Below are positions 1 through 8,260 of a stretch of 64,000 nt of DNA, one piece after another. Both the position numbers and the translations under genes were made by a program. The stretch is from a virus. The notes beneath the pieces were generated by a model that saw only the letters and a program-made list of their open reading frames with translations, was not told where the DNA came from and did not search any database. How positions within the stretch are numbered: the first letter of the stretch is position 1; every line of letters begins with the position of its first letter. The stretch is from positions 1-64,000 of the IMG/VR virus record IMGVR_UViG_3300021142_000012. One strand, 5' to 3'.

Positions 1-2
1 GT

Positions 3-668
3 AGTAGTGGACAAGTCAAAACTCAACTGACTTTGATCAACACAGCTGGCAATGCTAATACTGGCAGTGCTATCGATTTCTTTACCTATACTGGTGCAGG
101 TAATGGTGTTCCTGGAGCTAGAATACAGTCTGTAGACGATGGCAATTTTAGTAGCAATTTCAGTATTGCATTAAAAACCACAGGTGGTAACGGCAACGGT
201 AGTCTAACAACACTGTGGACATTTGGCAGTGATGGAAATCTAACATTCCCAGACAACACAGTACAGACCACAGCGCCATTACCGTATGTAAAAACTGCTT
301 ATAATGCTGCCAATGCAACAGCAACCATGGGTACTGTTACAGCCTCGTGGGTAATTGTTGGCTTAGGCTATCATGTAGTATATAGTACCCTGAGCTCCTC
401 TGATGTTACTTACGCTTATTCGGGTATGAATATTATTGCAGGTGTCACTACTTCGTTTAACAGCAGCGGAACGTATGTTATGAACGCGGCAAACAATCCT
501 AATCCGCCATGGTTCGTTGGCATTCTAAATACTATAGGCGATGTACAAATTGTTTACATACAAGATATAACTAACAGCAAAGTATATAGAGTGACAGCTA
601 TAGCTACTACAACATATGCTGGATACAGCCCGGTTCCTGGTAGCATACTGATTGAACAAATCATTTAA
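3..668 (+). CDS. Tail-fibre-like virion protein, C-terminal part (5' partial)
   Basis: The reading frame is open to the left edge, so the gene starts outside the window; an internal TTG at 33 is not a convincing start. The visible 222 codons are rich in Gly, Thr, Asn and Ser. They carry the phrase FGSDGNLTFPDNTVQ, common in phage tail-fibre and tail-collar proteins next to repeated beta-structure. No enzyme motif is visible. It heads a plus-strand block of virion-type genes. I infer an adhesin or fibre component; the exact role (long fibre, short fibre, baseplate) cannot be told from this fragment. The minus-strand partial gene at the right edge has a similar style but a different sequence. 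Confidence 0.7.
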   Translation, partial: SSGQVKTQLTLINTAGNANTGSAIDFFTYTGAGNGVPGARIQSVDDGNFSSNFSIALKTTGGNGNGSLTTLWTFGSDGNLTFPDNTVQTTAPLPYVKTAYNAANATATMGTVTASWVIVGLGYHVVYSTLSSSDVTYAYSGMNIIAGVTTSFNSSGTYVMNAANNPNPPWFVGILNTIGDVQIVYIQDITNSKVYRVTAIATTTYAGYSPVPGSILIEQII

Positions 669-670
669 CG

Positions 671-677
671 GTAAATA
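671..677 (+). promoter_or_regulatory. Possible late promoter (GTAAATA)
   Basis: GTAAATA lies 19 bp upstream of the ATG at 696 and just after the preceding stop. It is one base off the ATAAATA motif found before several other genes here and resembles the T4 late -10 element TATAAATA. With so short a leader the assignment is tentative. Confidence 0.35.
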
Positions 678-695
678 TACTAAAGAGAGCAGATT

Positions 696-1277
696 ATGTC
701 AATACAACCAATACTTATAGGTAACTACGCAAACGATGGCACAGGTGATGATCTGCGTACCGCATTTCAAAAAGTAAATGCTAATTTTGCTGCCCTAAAT
801 ACCGGACTGGTTGCTGTAACATCTGGTGCTAATGTAGGTGCAGGTACTGGCATTTACAAGGACGTTAACCTAACAACACTAGAATTTAAAAGTTTAACCA
901 GTGCTAATAATTCTGTTATTATCAGTGATCAAGGTAACACTATCGACCTAGCTAGTAGTTCTGCACTACACACTGATCCAACTCCTTATCTAACTGCTGA
1001 CCTAGATATCCAAGGTCATCGTATTATTGATTCTCTACACACTGGAGATGTACAAGCAACAGTGTATGGAATTAATATTCCTAACTTGTCTGCAATATTT
1101 GGACTAGTATTTGCCGCTAATAAGTTATCAATTGACTTCGGTGTTACTGGTAATATGGTAGCAACAGGATCTGCAAATCCAGCGACAGATACTAAAGGTA
1201 TTAATCTTGACTGCGTTGGTGTGAATTTTAGCGATGCACTCTTGAACAATCCATTAGATTTTGGCACATTCGTCTAA
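696..1277 (+). CDS. Virion-associated protein with NDGTGDDLRTAF motif
   Basis: 193 residues, Asn/Thr/Ala-rich, without enzyme motifs. The N-terminus (GNYANDGTGDDLRTAFQKVN) is a module typical of structural proteins of T4-like marine phages. A related form (DNDTQGFRDNFNNI) begins the gene at 3917. The shared module suggests a common assembly or attachment role in tail-fibre or baseplate proteins. It sits between two fibre-like genes on the same strand. Structural role inferred; specific function unknown. Confidence 0.6.
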   Translation: MSIQPILIGNYANDGTGDDLRTAFQKVNANFAALNTGLVAVTSGANVGAGTGIYKDVNLTTLEFKSLTSANNSVIISDQGNTIDLASSSALHTDPTPYLTADLDIQGHRIIDSLHTGDVQATVYGINIPNLSAIFGLVFAANKLSIDFGVTGNMVATGSANPATDTKGINLDCVGVNFSDALLNNPLDFGTFV

Positions 1278-1289
1278 TCGAGGAACAAT

Positions 1290-3920
1290 ATGGCCTTAAC
1301 CGTATGGACACAACCCTCAGGCTATAGTCTAGGATCATTTCCAGAAAATACAAAATTTAATCAAAGTTTACCTGTAAGTAATGATACAGGAGTTGCCTAC
1401 TCTATCATCAGTGGAAAACTACCTCCTGGGCTAAATCTTGTAGGAAACCACATTTCCGGAACACCGTACGAAGTTGCTAGAACTACTACATTTGAGTTCT
1501 GTATTCGAGCTAGCCTTAATGGTCAATTTAGTGATCGAACACTAAACATAACTATTCAAAATATCGATGGGCCGGTATTCATAACATCAGCAGGTGAACT
1601 TAACATCGGGCCTGAACAACAGTATTTCCTGCAAGATAAAACTTACGTAGATTTTCAACTTAATGTATTTGATGGTAATGTTTCGGCTGGTGCTAAACTA
1701 AACTTTTTTATCGATGCCGATGGAGGCGAATTGCCTCCCGGACTATCCTTAACCGATGATGGTAGAATTACAGGTTTTGTTTTGCCGGCACTTAGCGTAA
1801 TTCCAACTACCGGTGATGGTAGTTACGATAATAGCTACTATGATAACTTTGCCTACGATTTCGGTCTACTAAGTAATAACGGCTTTGATAGTTATAACTA
1901 TGATGATGTATTTTATGACTACAATCTTAGTCAAACTGTTCCTCGCCAACTTAACAGAACCTATCAGTTTGTAGTATCAGTCACTGATGGTAATATCCTA
2001 ACCAAAAGAACATTTCAAATTTTCGTAGTAGGTGATGATTTCCTTAAAGCTGACAACACTGTTATTCGTGATGGTACTACACTGTTTACTGCTGACGTAA
2101 CATATCTACGAGCACCAGTTTGGTCTACTAGTAGTAACTTAGGTATCCATCGTGCTGACAATTATATTACAGTTCTATTAACAACATATGATGTGGAAAA
2201 TGTATTATATACTCTCGAGCTAGTTAATGCTAGAATACAAGCAACTTCAGTTCGAGTACTAACATCCGATAACAAGCAGGCCGGCACTAGCATTACAGTA
2301 TATCAAACCAGCGTGGCTCCGATTATAGGACAATATTTTACACTGACCGGACGGGTAAATGGTACTACTAGTTTACTCTATAGGATACTAGGAGTATCTC
2401 CTATTGGTAACGGATATTATAGATTAACTGTGGATCAGCAACTAGAAGTTGATATTCCGGATAACACTATCTTATTGATAGGCGATCTATGCCAATTGCC
2501 CACAGGTATGGCATTTGATCAAAACTATAATGAGATTGCCGGACGAGTCCCATATCAGCCTGCTATCACTAGATATTATAACTTTACTGTAACAGCTACT
2601 CGTATCAGTCCAAGCGGAGAAGTAGCACAATCAAGCAGATTATTTACAATAGGTATCATCGGTGAAGTTGACAGTACTATCTCATGGAATACTCCAGCTA
2701 ACTTAGGAATTATCTCAGCTAATTTTATTAGCAATTTAGTTATTAGTGCAACCACTAGTGTACCTAATGCACAATTAGTATATACTGTAGTAGGAGGAAA
2801 ATTGCCTCCGGGACTTACACTTGATGGTGATGGTGAAATTTCGGGTAAAGCTAATCAATTTGCAAATTCTAGTGCAGGTACATTGGGATTAACCACTTTT
2901 GATACTGGGTGGAATAGCACACATAATATATCAACACCGACAACATTCGATAAAAGCACAACAACATTTGATCGTGTTTATAAATTTACTATACAGGCAC
3001 AAGATCAATATGGATACAGTGCAATTACTCGCACATTTAGCTTAACGGTAAGTACACCGAATCAAGTTACATTTAGTAATATTCGTGTACAACCATATCT
3101 TAATCTAACGCAACGTGCCGCATTTAAAAACTTTATCACAAATACTGCCATCTTTACTCCGGATAGTGTCTATAGACTGAACGATCCAAACTTTGGACTG
3201 CAAACAACTCTTAGTATGATTATCTATGCTGGCATACAAACAGAAGCAGCCGCAGCTTACGTAGGGGCTATTGGACTTAATCACAAAAAGAAAAACTTCT
3301 ATTTTGGAGATATTAAAAAAGCAACAGCATTTATCCCTGGAACCAAGACAGCAGTATATGAAATACTCTATGTTGAGATGCAAGATCCATTAGAGCCAAA
3401 TGGTAAACGATTACCTAACTCGTTACCCAATCTTAGCCCAGAGGACAGTATAATTTCAGCTGACAACAGCGAAGCTTACTTTACCCGATTGGGCGGTGCT
3501 GGTAATCCAGATGAGCCTATCATAAGTGTAGATTCAACAGCATATCAAACAAGTAATCCGCAAGCTACTAAGTATTTTCCAAATAGTATTAGTAACTGGA
3601 GAGATAGAATAGCCGCAACAACAGATCATTTTGATGCTAATGGCAAATCTATTGCTGGGCAATCGGAACGTAATTATTTGCCTTTATGGATGCGTAGTAT
3701 CCAACCCGGCACTTATGAAGAATTAGGATTTACCCTAGCTGTTCCTCTCATGTATTGTAAGGTAGGAACTGCGGATAAAATTTTATTAAATATCAAAAAC
3801 CTAAGTACCTTCGACTTCAAACAGCTAAATTATACAGCAGATCGCTATATAATAGATTCTGTGCTAGGTCAATCTAGCGATAAATATCTAGTATTTAGAA
3901 ACGACAGGATAACCGTATGA
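1290..3920 (+). CDS. Large tail protein with putative Ig (He_PIG-like) repeats
   Basis: 876 residues. Four copies of a G-x-L-P-x-G-[LM] ... G-x-I-x-G pattern (about residues 41-59, 143-160, 398-418 and 501-520) match the core of putative Ig domains (He_PIG type) seen in bacterial and phage adhesins. Between the second and third copies is a Tyr/Asp/Asn-rich stretch (about residues 177-212). The C-terminal 270 residues are a distinct globular region without recognised motifs. Ig-like modules in phages usually sit in fibres, baseplates or head decorations. Its place in a fibre block favours a tail or baseplate role. The stop overlaps the next start as ATGA. No signal peptide or membrane segment. 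Confidence 0.65.
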   Translation: MALTVWTQPSGYSLGSFPENTKFNQSLPVSNDTGVAYSIISGKLPPGLNLVGNHISGTPYEVARTTTFEFCIRASLNGQFSDRTLNITIQNIDGPVFITSAGELNIGPEQQYFLQDKTYVDFQLNVFDGNVSAGAKLNFFIDADGGELPPGLSLTDDGRITGFVLPALSVIPTTGDGSYDNSYYDNFAYDFGLLSNNGFDSYNYDDVFYDYNLSQTVPRQLNRTYQFVVSVTDGNILTKRTFQIFVVGDDFLKADNTVIRDGTTLFTADVTYLRAPVWSTSSNLGIHRADNYITVLLTTYDVENVLYTLELVNARIQATSVRVLTSDNKQAGTSITVYQTSVAPIIGQYFTLTGRVNGTTSLLYRILGVSPIGNGYYRLTVDQQLEVDIPDNTILLIGDLCQLPTGMAFDQNYNEIAGRVPYQPAITRYYNFTVTATRISPSGEVAQSSRLFTIGIIGEVDSTISWNTPANLGIISANFISNLVISATTSVPNAQLVYTVVGGKLPPGLTLDGDGEISGKANQFANSSAGTLGLTTFDTGWNSTHNISTPTTFDKSTTTFDRVYKFTIQAQDQYGYSAITRTFSLTVSTPNQVTFSNIRVQPYLNLTQRAAFKNFITNTAIFTPDSVYRLNDPNFGLQTTLSMIIYAGIQTEAAAAYVGAIGLNHKKKNFYFGDIKKATAFIPGTKTAVYEILYVEMQDPLEPNGKRLPNSLPNLSPEDSIISADNSEAYFTRLGGAGNPDEPIISVDSTAYQTSNPQATKYFPNSISNWRDRIAATTDHFDANGKSIAGQSERNYLPLWMRSIQPGTYEELGFTLAVPLMYCKVGTADKILLNIKNLSTFDFKQLNYTADRYIIDSVLGQSSDKYLVFRNDRITV

Positions 3921-4723
3921 GTAATATAAACACATCAGCAATTAACGTAGCTTTCCCAGTAGCAGGGCAAGATAATGATACACAAGGATTTCGCGATAAT
4001 TTTAATAATATCGTAGGAGCACTCAGCACGGCCAAATCTGAAATTGGGCTATTGCAAACTAACAGTGTATTGACTGCTAGTTTAGATGGTCTTAATTCTA
4101 CTGTTACTAATAATCTCGGACAAAGCACATTATATAATGGCATACTACAACAAATGTATGCTACTACCTATTCTAATCAAGTTAGTGCACCAACATTTAT
4201 TGATCTAAACAATGGTGCGCTACAGTCATTTATTATGACAGCTGATGTAGCATTTACATTTACCAACTGGCCACCTAGTGGACAATTTGGTGTTGTTCGT
4301 GTTATGTTATCCAGTGATGGTACAACCGAAAGAAATGCAACATTTTATAGCGCCAATGGTGGAACAATCAAATATGGCAATGCTGGTATTAATCCTCTTG
4401 GATTCCAAACTCCATTTCCGACTCCGGCGCAGGTTTCCTACTCTACTGTAGGTACTGCACCTGCGGCTCAAGCAACACTAGTACTAGCAAGTGTAATTAA
4501 TATACAGCCTGGATTAACTGTAACAGGTACAAATATTCCAGCTAGCACTATAGTTCAAAGTGTTAATTTGAATACAAATAGTGTAACTCTTAACAATAAT
4601 ATTTCTGCTCAAATTTTAGCAGGTAATTTTATTACATTTAGTTATTCAGGACCTCGCGTTATTGAAGCATGGACCAATAACGGCGGATCTACAGTTTATC
4701 TAACTCAAGTAGCTGATTTCTAA
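3917..4723 (+). CDS. Virion structural protein with repeat module TGTNI
   Basis: 268 residues. The N-terminus (DNDTQGFRDNFNNIVGAL) is related to that of the gene at 696. Around residues 190-215 is the segment GLTVTGTNIPASTIVQS followed by NSVTLNN. Nearly the same module (GMSVAGTNIGSGAKVQS, then NTVTLTV) occurs at the N-terminus of the minus-strand fibre gene at 58394. This is a small beta module reused in tail proteins. It starts 4 bp inside the upstream gene (ATGA), so translation is probably coupled. Tail-fibre or baseplate function is inferred. Confidence 0.6.
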   Translation: MSNINTSAINVAFPVAGQDNDTQGFRDNFNNIVGALSTAKSEIGLLQTNSVLTASLDGLNSTVTNNLGQSTLYNGILQQMYATTYSNQVSAPTFIDLNNGALQSFIMTADVAFTFTNWPPSGQFGVVRVMLSSDGTTERNATFYSANGGTIKYGNAGINPLGFQTPFPTPAQVSYSTVGTAPAAQATLVLASVINIQPGLTVTGTNIPASTIVQSVNLNTNSVTLNNNISAQILAGNFITFSYSGPRVIEAWTNNGGSTVYLTQVADF

Positions 4724-4953
4724 TGCATCCATTAGTTCCAGAACTAGACAATTTAAAAACTCCTGAGATCGAAGCAAAAATTAATGATCTCACACGCAAG
4801 TATTTTATGACACAAAATGCTGATCTTCGAAATCAAATTGCCAAAGTTTTAGATGTTTACAAAGCAGAGCAACGGGTTCGCCAACAGGTAGAATACGAAA
4901 AAATGATGAATAATCGCGACAAAGGACTTGACAAACTAATCAACATCCAGTAA
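4723..4953 (+). CDS. Small charged alpha-helical protein, unknown
   Basis: 76 residues, almost wholly helical and highly charged (many Lys, Glu, Gln, Arg), starting in a TAATG overlap with the virion gene upstream. No cysteine pattern, signal peptide or membrane segment. The amphipathic pattern could form a coiled coil. Its position at the end of a structural cassette suggests an assembly factor or small virion component, but nothing proves it. I do not recognise the family. Confidence 0.6.
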   Translation: MHPLVPELDNLKTPEIEAKINDLTRKYFMTQNADLRNQIAKVLDVYKAEQRVRQQVEYEKMMNNRDKGLDKLINIQ

Positions 4954-4962
4954 AATAGTAGG

Positions 4963-5472
4963 ATGAGATTAGACAAGTTTAGCAATCCGATATTCGATGA
5001 ATTTGACATATTCGATGCTATCTATCAGGGTAAACTTACACACCTAAAGGATTTGACAGTAGATCCTAGTGATGAAATTACCAAACTAGAGACTATAGCA
5101 GAAATCCAATTTAATCAATATAATCCAGATCTAGAATCTGTTGCTATCAACGATTTCGATTCCGCACTACAAAGTGATTGGTTTATGCCCGAAGAATATA
5201 AACTGTACGATATCGTAGATTGGCTGTATTGTGAATGTCGTACTATAGAACAGAAAAATAGAGTTACAGAAGAACTTACAGCATTTGCTGAACGTGACAT
5301 GATCATGCTGTTAAAATGGCTCAAGTATTTTGTAGATACCATGAACAAAAATAACATAGTTTGGGGTGTAGGAAGAGGTAGTTCAGTAGCCAGTTATGTG
5401 CTGTATTTGATAGGTGTACACAGCATAGATAGTATGAAATATAATTTGGACTGGCAGGAATTCCTGAGATAA
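4963..5472 (+). CDS. Stand-alone fragment resembling DNA polymerase III alpha (DnaE)
   Basis: 169 residues. The C-terminal half (about 105-169) reads like the start of the C-family polymerase palm: a helical segment, then VGRGSSVASYVLYLIGV and a D-x-x-x-Y-x-L-x-W-x-x-F-L tail. This parallels bacterial DnaE (GPGRGSGAGSLVAYAL ... LLFERFLN). In DnaE the glycine-serine motif contacts the incoming triphosphate. The phage protein stops just before the region that would supply the catalytic aspartates (PDFDxDF), so it cannot be a polymerase alone. The N-terminal 100 residues are acidic and unrecognised. The phage also has a complete B-family polymerase at 26188. It may be a remnant, a decoy binding host replisome parts, or a new use of the fold. 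Confidence 0.6.
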   Translation: MRLDKFSNPIFDEFDIFDAIYQGKLTHLKDLTVDPSDEITKLETIAEIQFNQYNPDLESVAINDFDSALQSDWFMPEEYKLYDIVDWLYCECRTIEQKNRVTEELTAFAERDMIMLLKWLKYFVDTMNKNNIVWGVGRGSSVASYVLYLIGVHSIDSMKYNLDWQEFLR

Positions 5473-5499
5473 GTACTAGTATAATCCAAGGAGATTAAT

Positions 5500-5814
5500 A
5501 TGGCAATGAAAGAACAACAAAGATCAGTATATCGCTCAATGCAGGGTAAAGAGATTGATATGGGAAAACTAATGAATCAAAATGAAATGACTGTTGCTGT
5601 AGGTAACGTAAAAGTCAATGCTCGTGGTGACTTATTAGGCGCTGGCGGACAAATTATTAAAACTAGAGAAGAAGTACTTCGTGAAAGTCAGCCAAGTCAA
5701 TCAGTACCAGCTGAATCAGCAGTACCAAAAATAGTTCAACCAGCCGAAGTAGCAGGTATTGTAAAGACTGCTAAAAAGGATGTAGCTGATATGGATCCAG
5801 AGGGGCAAGAATGA
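5500..5814 (+). CDS. Hypothetical protein, low-complexity C-terminus
   Basis: 104 residues with a good ribosome site (AAGGAG 6-7 bp before ATG). The N-terminal 60 residues include VGNVKVNARGDLLGAGGQIIKTREE, broken here as VGNVKVNARGDLLGAGG followed by a charged helix. The rest is Pro/Ala/Val-rich and probably disordered. It is joined to the co-chaperonin gene by an ATGA overlap, so the two are likely translated together. Small proteins of this style lie near virion genes in T4-like marine phages. Function unknown. Confidence 0.55.
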   Translation: MAMKEQQRSVYRSMQGKEIDMGKLMNQNEMTVAVGNVKVNARGDLLGAGGQIIKTREEVLRESQPSQSVPAESAVPKIVQPAEVAGIVKTAKKDVADMDPEGQE

Positions 5815-6209
5815 TAGGACCGATCAAAGGAACATTAAAACCAATACGTGATCATGTCCTAGCTACTGATATGTATTTTGGAGATCAAAAAACCAAATCT
5901 GGTATTATTATCCTCAATGATGACGGAAAGTCCGAAGGTATCCGTCCACGCTGGTGTAAAGTATGGGCTATTGGATCAGAACAAGAAGATGTCAAAGTTG
6001 GAGATTGGATCCTAGTCGAACACGGTCGATGGACTCGAGGCGTACAGTTGGAAAACGATGACGGCTCAACGTTTGATGTTCGTAGAATTGATGCTGAAGG
6101 AATTATGGCTATTAGTGATAGTAAACCCGAAGGTGTCGAAATTGGAACATTAGCTACCGCTACTAATGGTGAAAGCTATGAGTTTAGAAGTTTGCAAGAA
6201 GCATTTTAA
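5811..6209 (+). CDS. GroES-like co-chaperonin (gp31-type)
   Basis: 132 residues with the GroES layout: an N-terminal KPIRDHVLATD strand (GroES: RPLHDRVIV), a mobile-loop-like segment TKSGIIIL (GroES: SAGGIVL), a beta core KVWAIGSEQEDVKVGDWILVE (given here only as the VKVGDWILVEHG hallmark, GroES: VKVGDIVIF), and the end strand EGIMAIS (GroES: DILAIVE). T4 gp31 replaces host GroES on GroEL so the large capsid protein can fold; the same job is likely here. It extends about 20 residues past the GroES end. An intrinsic terminator follows directly, closing the left operon. Confidence 0.75.
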   Translation: MIGPIKGTLKPIRDHVLATDMYFGDQKTKSGIIILNDDGKSEGIRPRWCKVWAIGSEQEDVKVGDWILVEHGRWTRGVQLENDDGSTFDVRRIDAEGIMAISDSKPEGVEIGTLATATNGESYEFRSLQEAF

Positions 6210-6228
6210 TATTTCCTCCTTTCGAGCA

Positions 6229-6254
6229 ACAGGGCTATTGACAAGCCCTGTTTT
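6229..6254 (+). terminator. Intrinsic terminator overlapping a promoter
   Basis: ACAGGGCT (6229-6236) pairs perfectly with AGCCCTGT (6244-6251) across a 7-base loop, followed by TTTTCTTTT. It lies 20 bp after the co-chaperonin stop. The loop and right arm are also the -35 and spacer of the promoter at 6238-6266. Confidence 0.8.
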
Positions 6255-6266
6255 CTTTTGTATAAT
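6238..6266 (+). promoter_or_regulatory. Consensus sigma70 promoter inside the terminator
   Basis: TTGACA (6238-6243), a 17-bp spacer and TATAAT (6261-6266) match the bacterial sigma70 consensus at every position. The start point would fall near 6273, just before the AAGGAG ribosome site of the gene at 6285. The -35 box is the terminator loop and the spacer holds its right arm and U-tract. Confidence 0.85.
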
Positions 6267-6284
6267 AGAAAAAAGGAGTATACC

Positions 6285-6530
6285 ATGAGTACACATGAAG
6301 AAGCAGTAAAAGATATTAAAAAAGCAAAAAGCGTCGTAGATGCTGAAATAGTTAAAGCTAAAAAGTTTTTCACGCATACCAGTGTTAGTATGCTTAAGAG
6401 TGGAGTTAGAATCGCCGCAGGATTAGCACTTGCAGGTGGTGGTTGGTTAGAAATGAATCCCTACATTCAAGGTGCTGGACTATTACTGATAGTAGCAGAG
6501 ATTCTAGGAATTTTTGAGGAATTAGTATGA
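6285..6530 (+). CDS. Small membrane protein with two hydrophobic segments
   Basis: 81 residues. The ATG at 6285 is chosen because AAGGAG lies 6 bp upstream and the promoter start point is near 6273; an earlier in-frame TTG would lie inside the promoter. Residues 1-35 are a charged helix; about 38-56 and 61-78 are hydrophobic and could form a hairpin in the inner membrane. It overlaps the clamp-loader gene by ATGA, which suggests coupled expression. I do not recognise the family; an early membrane effector is possible. Confidence 0.6.
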   Translation: MSTHEEAVKDIKKAKSVVDAEIVKAKKFFTHTSVSMLKSGVRIAAGLALAGGGWLEMNPYIQGAGLLLIVAEILGIFEELV

Positions 6531-7444
6531 AAGAACTTTGGGTAGAGAAGTATCGCCCTAGTACCATTGACGGTTATGTCTTTACCGATGATCATCAAAG
6601 AAGTCAAATAGAATCTTGGATCGCTGACAAAAGCATTCCACATTTGTTGTTCAGTGGCACAGCCGGTGTAGGTAAAACTACCTTAGCTAAGATCTTAATC
6701 GAACAAATGGATGTACAGGATTCCGATGTCTTATCTGCTAACGGATCAAAAGAAGCACGTAAGATTGAGTGGGTTGATAAATTGATCACATTCTGTCAAA
6801 CTATGCCGTTTGGTGATTTTAAGATTGTCTTGATTGACGAAGCTGACTACATGAATCCAAATTCAGTACAACCTGCACTTCGTAACCTAATGGAGGAATA
6901 TAGTCATTCGGTTCGCTTTATACTAACTTGTAACTATCCTAATAAGATATTACCGGCTATCCATAGTCGCTGTCAGCGCATCCATATTGAAAAAACTGAT
7001 CAAACAGAGTTCACTGCTCGTGTTGCAACTATACTAGTTGAAGAAAATATCGAATTTGATCTTGATACCTTAGACAGTTATGTTAAAGCAACTTATCCAG
7101 ACTTGCGTAAGTGTATTAATAATTTACAAATGAACAGCCTAGATGGTAAGTTACATGTTCCAGAAAAGGGCGGTAGCGAAGAACGCGATTATAAATTTGA
7201 AATGGTCGAATTATTTAAAGCTGGTAAGATTGCAGAAGCACGTAAATTAATCTGTAGTCAAGCAAGTACAGATGAAATGGAAGAAGTATATCGCTGGCTT
7301 TATGATAATGTTGAAGTATTCGGAGATGCGAAGAAACAGGATAACGCTATCCTTATTATTAAACAAGGACTAGTGGATCATGCTTTAGTTATTGATCCAG
7401 AGATTAATCTGGCTGCTACATTAATTAGACTAGCACATCTATAA
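6527..7444 (+). CDS. 44: Clamp loader large subunit (gp44/RFC-type AAA+ ATPase)
   Basis: 305 residues, close to T4 gp44 (319). Walker A is GTAGVGKT (about 44-51), Walker B is VLIDEAD (101-107), sensor 1 is TCNYPNKI, and the arginine-finger motif is SRCQRI, all as in RFC/gp44 clamp loaders. The C-terminal third is the helical collar. With the small subunit (gp62, not seen here) it would load the gp45 clamp (gene at 28909) onto primed DNA. It starts in an ATGA overlap with the membrane protein upstream and ends at a bidirectional terminator facing phoH. Confidence 0.92.
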   Translation: MKELWVEKYRPSTIDGYVFTDDHQRSQIESWIADKSIPHLLFSGTAGVGKTTLAKILIEQMDVQDSDVLSANGSKEARKIEWVDKLITFCQTMPFGDFKIVLIDEADYMNPNSVQPALRNLMEEYSHSVRFILTCNYPNKILPAIHSRCQRIHIEKTDQTEFTARVATILVEENIEFDLDTLDSYVKATYPDLRKCINNLQMNSLDGKLHVPEKGGSEERDYKFEMVELFKAGKIAEARKLICSQASTDEMEEVYRWLYDNVEVFGDAKKQDNAILIIKQGLVDHALVIDPEINLAATLIRLAHL

Positions 7445-7468
7445 CAGGGGGCCCGAAGGCCCCTCTGT
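7444..7468. terminator. Bidirectional terminator between convergent genes
   Basis: ACAGGGGGCC, loop CGAA, then GGCCCCTCTGT forms a 10-bp G+C-rich stem with one bulged T. It fills the whole gap between the clamp-loader stop and the phoH stop, so it can end transcripts from both sides. Confidence 0.75.
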
Positions 7469-7469
7469 A

Positions 7470-8186
7470 TTAGTCTCCATAAACTGACAACACCTCCTTC
7501 ACAGCATTATGGCGTTCGATGTCTTGTGCTTCAAACTGTACAATATCTATATGTTTGAGCTGGCTCTTGTTGGCAATTAAATTGCAAAAATCAATTAGTC
7601 CATTGTCGTTTAAACGATCTGCCTGAGCTAAATCACCTGTGACTACCATTTTACTTCCGTCTCCTAGGCGGGTTAGTAGCATCTTCATTTGATTTACTGT
7701 TGTGTTTTGACACTCGTCTGCAACGATATATGCGTTTTTAAATGTACGTCCACGCATATAGGCTAATGGTGATATCTCAATAACGCCCTCATCGAGCATT
7801 CTTGCGATATCTTTTTGTTGGTAGTACTCTCCGAATACATCAAATATAGGACGAGTCCATGGAGCCATCTTTTCATTAAGCGTACCTGGTAAAAATCCTA
7901 AATCTTCGTCTACGGAGACGGCGGGTCTTGTAACTACGATCTTGTCAACTTTACCCTCTTGAAACAATTTTATTCCATTTTGTACTGCTAACAAAGTTTT
8001 GCCTGTACCTGCAGGACCGATAGCAAATACAATGCTCTTGGTATCGTCTTGTAGTTTATTTAGGTAAATTTGTTGATTGGAATTGCGTGGATACAAACTC
8101 ACACGCTGCTTCTTTTGGGGAAGGTACGTTGGAAAATCTATTACTTGAACTTCAGATGTAAAGCGTTTTTTCACTCTTTTACTCAT
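7470..8186 (-). CDS. phoH: PhoH-like ATPase
   Basis: 238 residues. Walker A is GPAGTGKT (57-64). The family pattern VTRPAVSVDEDLGFLPGT follows, then Walker B VADECQN and the sensor VTGDLAQAD. PhoH proteins are P-loop ATPases related to helicase cores and are very common in marine T4-like phages; suggested roles in RNA metabolism or phosphate stress are unproven. It is the only minus-strand gene in the left half. The gap upstream holds a long stem-loop (8216-8260), a candidate regulatory element. Confidence 0.92.
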   Translation of the reverse strand: MSKRVKKRFTSEVQVIDFPTYLPQKKQRVSLYPRNSNQQIYLNKLQDDTKSIVFAIGPAGTGKTLLAVQNGIKLFQEGKVDKIVVTRPAVSVDEDLGFLPGTLNEKMAPWTRPIFDVFGEYYQQKDIARMLDEGVIEISPLAYMRGRTFKNAYIVADECQNTTVNQMKMLLTRLGDGSKMVVTGDLAQADRLNDNGLIDFCNLIANKSQLKHIDIVQFEAQDIERHNAVKEVLSVYGD

Positions 8187-8215
8187 CTAGTGGTCTCCTA
8201 CTCTTTGTTGTAAAA

Positions 8216-8260
8216 GTAGGACTTGTAGTGACCGCCTATTGATAACTACAGAGGTCCTAC
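8216..8260. other. Long imperfect stem-loop between divergent genes
   Basis: GTAGGAC (8216-8222) pairs with GTCCTAC (8254-8260), and TGTAGT (8224-8229) with ACTACA (8245-8250). This gives 13 bp with a small asymmetric bulge and a 15-base loop. It has no U-tract on either strand, so it is unlikely to be a simple terminator. It could be a leader element of phoH or an operator between the divergent genes. Confidence 0.5.

Noticed and set aside
4963-5472. Calling the DnaE-like gene a functional DNA polymerase
   Set aside because: It ends before the catalytic aspartates and has no further polymerase domains downstream.
5480-5485. TATAAT before the gene at 5500
   Set aside because: No -35-like sequence at proper distance; the gene is adequately explained as part of the upstream transcript.
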